A stretch of 27,515 bases of DNA from Setaria digitata (taxonomy: Eukaryota > Nematoda > Chromadorea > Rhabditida > Setariidae): positions 1 to 27,515 of the forward strand of contig RCAB01000674.1 of NCBI GenBank assembly GCA_003640385.1. Reading direction: 5' to 3'. Position numbers and translations under genes: made by a program. This document shows, in pieces, positions 11,463-22,200 of the stretch (positions within the stretch are counted from its first letter, which is position 1; each line of letters starts with the position of its first letter). Under the pieces are notes generated by a model. The model worked only from the letters and a program-made list of their open reading frames with translations. It did not search any database and was not told where the DNA came from.

Positions 11463-11504
11463 TTTAATTATTTCAATAAAATTTATTTTATTGAAATAAT
11501 TAAA
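11463..11504. repeat. Perfect 20-bp inverted repeat with 2-nt spacer
   Basis: The left arm 11463-11482 (TTTAATTATTTCAATAAAAT) is the exact reverse complement of 11485-11504, separated by TT. The arms have mixed composition rather than simple AT alternation, so a cruciform or RNA hairpin is possible. No gene adjoins it. Confidence 0.85.
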
Positions 11505-14038
11505 TATATATTTATTTTTGTTGAAATACTAAAATTTGCTCAATGAATAGTTTTCATATTTTATTCGTAATTTTACAATATAAATACTATAGTGTTTAAT
11601 TAAACTACTGCAAAATGTATGGACTAATTATGATAAATTACTAATTAAATAGTTTGCTGTGAAGGAATACAAATTTTCTCCTTCCTTTTTTTCCTTTTTT
11701 TAAATAATTTAAATAAATAAACAAATTAAAATAACAAGCAGTAGGAAGAAACAAAATGTTTGCATCATTGGAAAGTGTTAGAAATTTGTGTAAAATTAAA
11801 AAATGAACGATTTAGCAACATCCGGTCTGATCATTCACTCATGAAGCACTAATCTTATCATTATAACATTTCCGTTTTCTAATTATTATTATCATTACCA
11901 CTCTTTTTTTTCTCCTTCTTTTTCCCTTTCTCTCTTTATAAATTTTAAATTTTAAAATTTCAAAAATAAAATTGACAAAAGAAAATGCACTTTTTTTCTT
12001 CACTTCTTCTTCCTCTTTATTAATGATGTTGAGAACTAAAAAGCGAAGTAGATGGAAGAGTGAATGTTAAAAAAAAAATTTTTTTTTTTTCGTGATGAAA
12101 TTTTTAAATGAAATTGTGTTACACCTGCCGTTTGTTTGAAACACTTTTCGTATGACATAATAGCAATTAATTAATTGCATTTTCTTCTTTCGCTAATGAA
12201 TTATAATCGAACAGAAAAAAGGCAAAAAGAAAAAAAAAACTGGGAAGGAAAAGGAAGAGAAATATTTTTAACTTAAATATTTGTTGTAGAAGAAAAAAAA
12301 AAAAAAAAAAAAAAGCACCGAAAAGTGTGCGATTGAATAGAAATAAAATAAGCTAATTTATAAATTAATAAAATTTCCTTTTTTTTTTTACAATTAAAAT
12401 TTCGTTTCATTCATTTTTCATTGTTTGTTTGTTTTTGTTTTTTTTTTCCTTTTCCAAATCATTTTTACATTATACACAATTAAAGCAAATTTAGCTTTTC
12501 TAGTTTTTTTTTTTTCATTTTGAAATTTATTTTTTTCTCCTTTATTTGTTTCCTCTTCCTTTCATTTTTTTTTCCTCTCTCCAAATTTGTCCAATTTAAT
12601 TGTAGATTTTTAAAATTTTGAATTTTATTTCAACTTTCTAAAATTTCCTCCTACAATTTGTGCATTAGGAGGAAGGAAGACACAAGTATTATTCAAATTA
12701 GAATTGTAATAGACATTTAAATTTAGTAATAGATTTTTAGATAAGTTTGGCCATTATTAAATTTGAATTTGATAATGGTGAAAAATTTGGTAATTTAATT
12801 AAGAAATAAAAAAAAGGGAAAAATTGAATAGCGAATAGCAAATCTAGAAATAATTTATGTTTGGATGTGTCGAAATTTCATTACGTAGTTCAAAATCAAA
12901 ACAGAATAACAATTTATGAAGTAGCAAAAAGAAATTAGTAACTTCTAGAAAAGCAATTAAGCAATTTAATTCTTATTATTAAATTATAGAACTTGCTGCT
13001 ATACAATGAAATTTCTAACAATTGTTTACCGATTTTCATTCAGTCTTCTTTTCTTTTTTTTTTTTAAATAATTATTTAAATTAGTTAACTTTTAATTAAG
13101 CATTCGATATTAATCGCATTTCTTTTACTTATAAATTAGAACTGCTTGAGAAATTTCGGGAAAAATTAATGAAATAATCGAATAATCATTGAACTCAAAA
13201 AGATAAATTTATTTTCTAAAAAATATTTTTGAGGAGTAAAAAAAAAAAAAAAAAAATGTCATAATTCAAGTTGCAACTTATTGTTCGTCATTTTTTTTCT
13301 CGATAAATTTACGTGAAACGTGGAAACTTTACTTAAATATATTATGGTGAAAAGAAAAAAAAAAAATTTCCACTTCTTTCTTTTTTTTTTCAATCATTTC
13401 AATTTGTTAAGAGAAAGAAGGAAAAGAAAAAGAGAGAGGAAAAAAAAAAAACGGATAAATTGTGAAAATTTTTTTCTTTGACATATTTTAAGAAAAGAAG
13501 AATTGTTAATTTTTTCAAATTTGAAAATTAAAAAAAAAAAAACGAAGGAAGAAAGTGAAGTATTTATGAGTACAATTATTTTTAATTGACAGTGTCATGC
13601 AAACTTAATGCTTTGATGTATGAAAACTTCTGGTATTTTTGCCAAACACTTTTTAAATTTTAAAAAATTTTCAACAAAACGATTACAACTGCTCTTAAAG
13701 AGCTTTTTTTTTTTTTGAAATTTTCCTAAATTTATATTTACAATTTTAATTGGTCTTTAACCAGTAAACAACATCGAAAATGAGCTGGATGAAGATAATT
13801 TTTAAATTGTCAGTCGTCGTATGACCACTTAAATGTAACTCAGGCTCTAATTGGCCCCCAAAATAGAATGTTCGAAAATAAATTACTTGTAAGTCAGTTA
13901 ATAATTAAAGACTTCTAAAAATTAAAACTTAAAGATTTTAAAAATCTTTCTGATTGAAAGCAAAAAAAAACACGGAACAAATCATTTGTAATTTTGTAAA
14001 ATTTGAATCATTATGATTAGCGTCGTATATATATATAT

Positions 14039-14062
14039 ACCAAATATATATATATATTTGGT
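14039..14062. repeat. Palindrome with (TA)6 core
   Basis: ACCAAA, then TA x6, then TTTGGT, forming a perfect 24-bp palindrome. A second TA run lies just left of it (about 14026-14039). Confidence 0.8.
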
Positions 14063-17000
14063 TTTAGATACTAATTAGTCTAATGAGTATGCTGGAAATT
14101 AATGTGTAAATTAAAGCGATCGTCAGAACCGAAAAGATATTTTAAATTTAAAGGTTGAAAATGCAAAATAATTTTGCTGTAAAACGATTGACTGTAATAA
14201 AACTTCTTTTCATAGTCGTTTAAAATTGTTTTGTTTAAAGGAAAATTAAGTAAGATTAAGTAAAAATACAGTAAGATCAAAATTAATCACTTATTTTCAT
14301 TCTGTAAGCAAATTTATCAAACAAACATTATAACAATTCTTTCAAAACAACACATTAATTACTTAATTTAATTTTAAACATATTCCTCAAAGTAAGCTCT
14401 AAATTTGAGCATTACGTTGATGAAAATTTAATGTAAAGAAAATTAATATTTCAAGATTTTTTCTATCCTTTTTTTTTTTCGGATCAAAGTAATTTCGTGA
14501 ATGAAAGAATTGATAAAAAATTGATAAAAAATTGGCATGAAAATTTCCTATTGATAAAAATTAATAAATTGATCGCATGATAAGTTCTGTTTCCTTTTTA
14601 TTTTTGCAAATATCAATTTAATCATTTTTGAACAGATGATGAGACATGGAAGAAATGGATGGGTTTTTTTTTTTTTTTTCTGGAAGAAATAAAATGATAT
14701 ATTATCATCGGCAACTATTATCATGTGATTGCGGTATGATGAGACAAACAACTGCACTGATAAATTAAAATAATCTTTACCAGTTCAAATGTCAGTTACT
14801 AATTATCAGTCATCCATTCAGTGAGCGTTTTGACAAAATTAGCTTAAATTTAATGATAAATAACTTTTGCAAATGAAATTTTTTGTTAAAATTTGAGAAA
14901 AAATTAACAAAAAAAAAAAAAAATAATAATAATTTATTCGAATTGTGCAAAAGTTGGGAAAAATTCAATTAAAGTAATACTTATCAAGAAAGTGGAAATT
15001 TTTTTTTTTTTTTTTGATGAAGAATAAATTATTGAAAAAAATTTGTGTAATAATATTTGCTAAAAAAAAAAGAAAAGAAAAAGAAGTAGAAAACACAATA
15101 ATCGGTCGCATTTCTATAATTTTTAACTGCGTGTTATCAATTATTTATTTTGAAAAATTAAAAACTCAAGTCGTTACTATAAAAATATTTATAAAAATGA
15201 CTTGAAAAAAAAAAAAGAGAAAACATATCCTCTTAAAAATTTACTAAATCAATTTATTTATTTATTTTTTAAATTTTGATAATTTTTTTTTAATTTAACA
15301 AGTAAAAATTACATTATATTCCAATTCAAAAAAGAACATTTAAGCATCGTTCAGCCATATTTTTTGAAGAAATTTTAATTTTATTTTCAAAAAATTTGCA
15401 AAAAAGAACCTTTTTTTTTCAGGAAAAAAAAAGAAGAAATTTGAGTAATAGTTTGGTGCAGTAATTTTAAAATGGCTAAATTCAAGTGAGTATGAAAATG
15501 TATAATAAAATTAGTCATTACCATTTGATTTCATATAAGTCATTAGTTAAAATTTTTTGCAATATTAAATTCAAATTAATTTTATATTAATTTTCAAAAT
15601 GCTACATTTTAAAAGTGTTCTAAATTTGTTAAGGAGGATGAAATATCATTCAGTACTAATTCAATGAACTGATATTAACAGAAATAATTAAATAGACTTA
15701 ATATGTATGAAATCAACTAAGATTAAAGTCATTAAAAACGCAACTGAATGAACCTTAGAATAAATTTGGATACTTAGATATATCAAAATTGGTATAAAAT
15801 CACATGAAACCATAATTCCCTCTATAATTAAATAAATTTTTTATGAATAAATTGGTGAAATACAATTAAAACATGCAATTGAATAAAGTTAACACGTAAG
15901 AAATCGAATATTAGAATTGGAATATACATAACTGAATGGAAATGTGAGATCGATTAAAATGTTTGTATAAATTAAACAAAATTGGCGCAAATAGCATAAA
16001 TTTTAAATTCAAATTTCTGTATACAATTAATTAAATGTTTTATAAACAAATAATACTAGAACTGAAATATACATTACTTTACTAATGAAGTTAAACAGAG
16101 ACATACGTGCACATATTTATGAAACAATTAATTATTCGAAAAAACAATTAATTACATTAATAATGGACTATGAGTTTGTTGGCTGGCAAATGTAATATAC
16201 ACCTTAATTGCTATTTTTTTTTTCATTCGTAAAACCATTGTAAAAGGGTGTAATTTTTAATCACTTATTAAAAATAGCAAGCAGAAAATAATTAGTTATT
16301 TGAATTTTTAGATGAAGAATTTTTTATTTTTGCGACAAACTAACTAATAGTTTTCGTTTTTTTTACATTATTATTTTCTTTTTTTTTTTTTAATGAAAAC
16401 ATTTTAATTCAATTCTTATAGTCAATTTCAGAAATAGAGAATGGAATTTGATTTTTCATATATTAAATTTTAAAATTGACAATTGCGTGTTCATTTTCTA
16501 AAGTTTTAATTTTAAGGATTAAATTTTAAATTTTCCATGTTATGTATGAAGGGAAGGAGAAAATGAAAAAAGAAAGGCAAATGAATTGATAAGTAAAATA
16601 TGTATCATACGCATGGAATAAATTTTAAACAAAAAACAGTGCAATAATTAATTAATTATCGCATAATCAATGTATTTGACATCTTTTAATTATTGCTTGA
16701 TAATTATTTGTAGAAGTTTTTAAAAAGATGTAGAATTAAATGAAGCCCAAAAAATTAGAAATCTAAAATACATAGCATATAAAAAATGTAAAAATTATAA
16801 TTGCAAAATATTTATAAATTAATTTTGATTTGTTTCTTTTTCCTTCTTCTCTTTATTCTTCCTCTTTTGCAATTTTGCCCTTGCTAAATTTCAAAAATTT
16901 TGATGCTGAAAAAGATTAAAAAATAATAAATGAGTTAATTAATTGGCCTATTTTTCTTTTTCCAAGATCGTCATCATTTCCACTAATTAACAATCAAATA

Positions 17001-17690
17001 ATTCAAATCGACAACATCTTCAAAAGGGCGAGAAAAGAAAGAAAAAAAAGTTCAAACTTACTGATATTATCTGAAAGGTGTGTCATAACGCATCCTATAG
17101 GCATGTAATAAAATTTACAAATTAAAATTTTTAATTTAAAAAAGAAAAAGAAATCAAAAATTAAACTATTTCATTCCTCCAAGCTATTTTCCTAGTCTTA
17201 ATTTTGTTCATTTAAAATGAAAAATTTAAAAAAAAAAAAAAAAAAAGTAAGAAGAATAGAGAATAATTTTTTATTTTTTGCTCTGCAAAATTTATTTACT
17301 TGAAAACCTGAGAAATAAAATCTTTCAAAAAAAAAAAATGAAAGAATTCATTTTTTTTCTTCTTTTTCTAAACGAAAGAGACAAAAACAAAAAATAAGAA
17401 AAAATTCATTTAATCCAAGAATTTAATTAGTGCAAGAATTTCATTACTTTGAAAGCTATAATAATTAATGCAAAAGTGTCTTTCATTCTACGGCAAATTA
17501 TAAGGAAAAATGATATTGATATACTATGTGAAATTAACAATTCATTCATTTACAAGATGCATAAAAAAGAGTGAAAGAGCTCGCAAAAAAACTTAATTAA
17601 AAAGGCTTACTTATGAAAATTTTAACAAAATTTAATGGAACTTTTATCAATTTGTAAAATATTAAAATAAAATCGTCGGAAAGAGTTTCC

Positions 17691-17694
<4 letters not shown>

Positions 17695-17721
<27 letters not shown>
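17695..17721. repeat. 27-nt T run
   Basis: The longest homopolymer in the window. Such runs recur throughout (for example near 204, 984, 9003, 10213, 26285). Confidence 0.95.
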
Positions 17722-17722
<1 letters not shown>

Positions 17723-17841
17723 GTTTTCAAAACTAATTTTTACCGAAGTTTTATTGTGACAAAAGCGTCAACAAAAAAGCATAAAATTGGAATTTGGAAT
17801 AAATAACTAAATTGTTTATCTCACAATAAATTAATAATAGC

Positions 17842-18197
17842 AATCAAATTTGAATTTGCCATTATTTTTTTCTTGAGTTTTTAAAAAAAAATCGGAAAAT
17901 AATACTGTCATTATGTGCGTTAAAAAAAATACGAACACTGATAATGAGTTATAATAATTCTAGATTTGAAGTTTATGCATTTTAATTAATTTCTAACATA
18001 TCCAGTTCGTTATGGCACTTNGATAGGAATCAAATTTGAATTTGCCATTATTTTTTCTTGAGTTTTTAAGAAAAAATCGGAAAATAATACTGTCATTATG
18101 CGCGTTAAAAAACACTGATAATGAGTTATAATAATTCTAGATTTGAAGTTTATGCATTTTAATTAATTTCTAACATATCCAGTTCGTTATGGCACTT
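17842..18197. repeat. Tandem near-identical duplication around a single N
   Basis: 17842-18020 and 18028-18197 are nearly the same sequence (AATCAAATTTGAATTTGCC through TTATGGCACTT), differing by a few indels and a substitution. The N at 18021 sits right after copy one. This pattern fits two overlapping contig ends joined without merging. Confidence 0.85.
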
Positions 18198-18424
18198 GAT
18201 AAATTTTGAAGTATAATAACAAAAAGATTATTATTTTTAGTGCATTTGTTTATATAGTACTTGATTAATGCATTTTAATTTACCCTTAATTTTCATTTTA
18301 TAGTCTCAATTCTTAATTCTACTAAAACTGGACTAATTTTCATTCACATTGAGCCCAATAATCAAAGCAATTAATTTCTTCTGATTCTATTATTTGTGAA
18401 TTCAAAAGCAAAAAATATTTTTTT

Positions 18425-18546
18425 TTTAAACTTTTAAATTTCAACTTCACATCAAAAAAGGTTTGTTTTTCACGAAAAAAAAAAANTTTAACTTTTAAAT
18501 TTCAAATTCACATCAAAAAAGGTTTGTTTTTCACGAAAAAAAAAAA
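18425..18546. repeat. Second near-identical duplication around a single N
   Basis: 18425-18485 and 18487-18546 are near copies (ACTTTTAAATTTCAA through TTTTTCACGAAAA) with the N at 18486 exactly between them, ending in an A run. Confidence 0.85.
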
Positions 18547-18570
18547 TTCTAGCTCAGAAATCATTTTTAC

Positions 18571-18594
18571 TCAATTTTTCAATTGAAAAATTGA
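18571..18594. repeat. Perfect 24-bp palindrome
   Basis: TCAATTTTTCAA directly followed by its reverse complement, with no spacer. Confidence 0.8.
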
Positions 18595-19010
18595 AAAGAG
18601 AAAAGTTTGACGGGAAGGATTTTACTATATCACATGTTTGTGTAATAAATGCATAAATTTTTATCAAGAATCTCAAATAATCGTAATGTAAAATAAAAGG
18701 TATTCTTCCTTAGAAAAGCCTTTTATTACTTAAGAAAGCATTGGCAGTAGTGAAGAGTTAGATGAAATTACTGCCTAAAAAATTATTACTAATTAATAAA
18801 TCTGGTCAAGCTCACTTTTCTTTTCTTTTTTCAATAATAATGTTGAATTATTAATTGAAGCTATGTTAAGTATTTTGTAGTGGCACTTAAATTTAGTACC
18901 TAAATTAATTGAAAAATTTAAAACACTTCCATTTTATCATCATCATCATCACCATTATCAACATCATCTTAACAGCAATTTGTCAGATTAGATGGACTAT
19001 TTTCATTCAG

Positions 19011-19109
19011 TCGAAAAATCTTGAAAAAATTCTTCAATTTTTCAAACATTATGAATCACATCTTCCTGAACATTTCATGTTTCCTTCCATTCATAGATCA
19101 GAACCATGA
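19011..19109 (+). other. Weak exon-like block
   Basis: After a good acceptor (TTTTCATTCAG) the plus strand is open for 32 codons to TGA, reading SKNLEKILQFFKHYESHLPE and on. It lies 150 bp beyond the 3' end of the CRAL-TRIO/GOLD gene on the opposite strand. The family is unrecognised; it may be a terminal exon of an unseen plus-strand gene or chance. Confidence 0.15.
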
Positions 19110-19257
19110 CAAGTATTTTAATTCAACAATTATCACAGGTAACTTTGTCTGATTTTTTTTTAGTTTAAAGGGAAAAAAAAAGAAATTCTTTTTTTCTTCG
19201 AATCATTATTGTTGTTTTTGCTCTTATCACCATTATCATCCTTATCACAACCATAAT

Positions 19258-22200
19258 TTATTCTCTTTTCAATTCCACATCAACTGAATAGCGTATATTT
19301 AACGTATGAAACCATGCATGCTCATTACTGAACCGAAATTTATAAATGCCACTTTTAGCACATTTTAGTTCATCCCTGATTGGTACAACAGTTGGTCCAG
19401 GCACTTTCTGAAACTAAATTTGAAACTGAATTTAATATTTAATTCTTAATTTCCATTAGAAAAAGATGATGAATGTAAAAACAAAAAACAAAAAAAAAAA
19501 AAAGAGGTAGTAAAAGTAGAGGAGAAAATCTTCCAGTATTTATGATTGTATGAACAACCGATTTATTTTCCTGCATTAGAATTAATTACCGAAATAATTA
19601 TTAAGTAGTATTAAACAATAAGTGATTAAATGATTTAACTTTGACTGAACACTTATGCTCTAATGGCATTTACGTATAGCAGAGAAAAAATATATTAGAA
19701 AGTAATTAATTATTTGGTGTTAAAAATATTGTCTTCATAGAAAATGAATAGTTCCTATATTGTTTGCAGAATTAATTTTTCAATTAATTTAACGAAGAAA
19801 TTATGCAGGAATTTCAAACTATCTAAATATTAAACTTAATATCTGTTTTAAAATTTTCGATAATTCATACCATAAAATTATTAATTTATCCTAGCTAATT
19901 CCTCAAACATATCGGCATTTGATTGATTACGTCAATAAAATTAAATGATTACAATTGTTCTCTTTTTTTTTTTCTCTCTATCTATCTCTTTTCAAAATCA
20001 AATATCATGATTTATCAAATAAAAATATGAGATAATTTTAAATGCAACTTAAATTATTAAATGTGTCTTGCTTGAATATTCAATACATGCGTACCACTAA
20101 TATTGGATAAATATTAATTAATGAATTTGATTGGTTGCATGCTTCATTTTCGGCATATAAAATGGTGAAGCCAAAATCGCCATTAGCTTGAAGGCACCAT
20201 CGTATTACGGAATCCTAAATAATTAATAAAATTTTATAAGTTTTAATTTAAAAAAAAATGTTAAACTTTATTAGCTTTACAAAAAAAAAAAAAAAAATTA
20301 ATTTCAAACTCTTTTTATTTACCAAAAAATACTCATGCATTATGCCACTCTTTCCTTTCTATATTTTTCTTTTCTTTTTTTTTTTTTTACAAAAAATTCC
20401 ACAAAAATTTTAAAAATTCATAAAACGCTTTTTCAATCAAATGTAATTAAAGAAAATATTAAATTCTCTTCTAGAAAGGTTTTCAAATTAAAATTATCAA
20501 ATTTGTTTTAATTTCAGAATTTGAAGATTTAAAAATTTTTCGTTCTTTTTTTTTTTTTCTTCTCCTAAACTATAACCTTTTCAGCACTGATATCAATTGT
20601 TTCCGTTTTACCAGCAAGAATAGATAATATCTCACAGTCACCATTCATCTTTTCCTTACAATACTGTTGTGGATCAATTGGCACAGAAAGTTCTAATTCT
20701 GCTTTAAAAACCTAAAAAAAAAAAAAAAAAAATGTTCAATAAATAACAAAAATTAACAAACAACCTCGCTCGAATTAAAATTCGAAATATTTTAATGTAA
20801 ATTCAAATAGATACGTTTTCTTGTAAAAATTATTGACGAACAAATGACATACAAAATAATTAATGCGGTCAAGATTCAGTTATCTCTTTTTAAATCCTTT
20901 TATTGAAATGATTAATTGATACGATAAACAACAAATAATTAATAGGATAGGTAATTAATATGATAACTNTTTTTAATTCCTTTTGTTGAAATGAGTAATT
21001 AAAATGATAAATATTAGGTATTAGTGATAAATAATCACTTTTTGAATCCTTTTATTGAAATGATTAATTGATACGATAAACAACAAATAATTAATAGGAT
21101 AGGTAATTAATATGATAACTAATTAATACGATAGGTAATTAATACGATAGGCAATTAATACGATAAGTAATTAATATGATAGGTAATTATGTGATAAGTA
21201 ATTAATATGGCGAGTAATTAATTTGATAAGTAATTAATATGAAACTAATTAAGTAACTAATATGATAAATATTTAATATGATGATCACTTTCTGATTCCT
21301 TTAGTTAATGTGATTAATTAATATGATGAATAATGGATAAGTAAAAATCACGATAAATAATTAANGATAAGTAATTAATATGATAGGTAATTATGTGATA
21401 AGTAATCAATATGATAGGTAATTATGTGATAAGTAATTAATATAGCGAGTAATTAATTTGATAAGTAATTAATATGAAACTAATTAAGCAACTAATATGA
21501 TAAATATTTAATATGATGATCACTTTCTGATTCCTTTAGTTAATGTGATTAATTAATATGATGAATAATGGATAAGTAAAAATCACGATAAATAATTAAT
21601 ATGATAAGTAATTAATAAGATCAAAAATTGACATCCTAAGCAATTTATGTGATACATAATTAATGTGATGCATAATTAATATAACAAATGGATAATCAGC
21701 TTTCAATTAGTTTTATTGAAACATGATTAAAACAATAAGTAATAGGACAGCAATAATTAATCACTAACCAATTCCATTATTTGCCCGTCTCCTCGCTTGT
21801 TTTTAGCAATATAAAATTATAAATACAGTTAATTAAACTAATCTTTATTTTATCATCATTCCAAAATGATGGTAATACTTCCGGAACAATCATATTTTGA
21901 ATTTCGGTTTTCCAATTTGAGCCAAATATTGAAACTTTATCACGCGTTCGTTCTGGCAATAACGGCTTTGCAATTGCCCTTAAATATAGTAACTGAATTT
22001 AAATAATAAAACAGAAACGAAACTTTTGCAATCGAAATAATACAATGGTAAGTGATGCAAAATTTAAACGCATCATTACGTACGTGAAACTAAATAGAAA
22101 AGAAAGAAAATACTTCATATAATTAGTAAATTGGCACTTAATCTTTACATAAGTAATGAAAGTAATGAAATTTAAATTTTTTTTTTTTTTTAGATTATTT

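Larger units (their letters stand above)
8210..19110. other. About 11 kb with no supported gene
   Basis: Extremely AT-rich sequence on both strands with many homopolymer A or T runs (10-27 nt) and short palindromes. No ORF longer than about 70 codons is present and no chain of exons with conserved protein motifs could be assembled on either strand. It separates the Pellino 5' end from the 3' end of the CRAL-TRIO/GOLD gene. It could be intergenic, or a long intron or untranslated region of an unseen gene. Weak coding-like blocks inside it are listed separately. Confidence 0.6.

Noticed and set aside
8210..19110. Wolbachia-derived or transposon insertion
   Set aside because: No bacterial-type long ORF, transposase or reverse-transcriptase motif, or terminal repeats with target duplications were seen.
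20882..21720. CRISPR-like array in the repeats
   Set aside because: Units are degenerate and contiguous, without constant repeats and unique spacers, and the sequence is eukaryotic intron.
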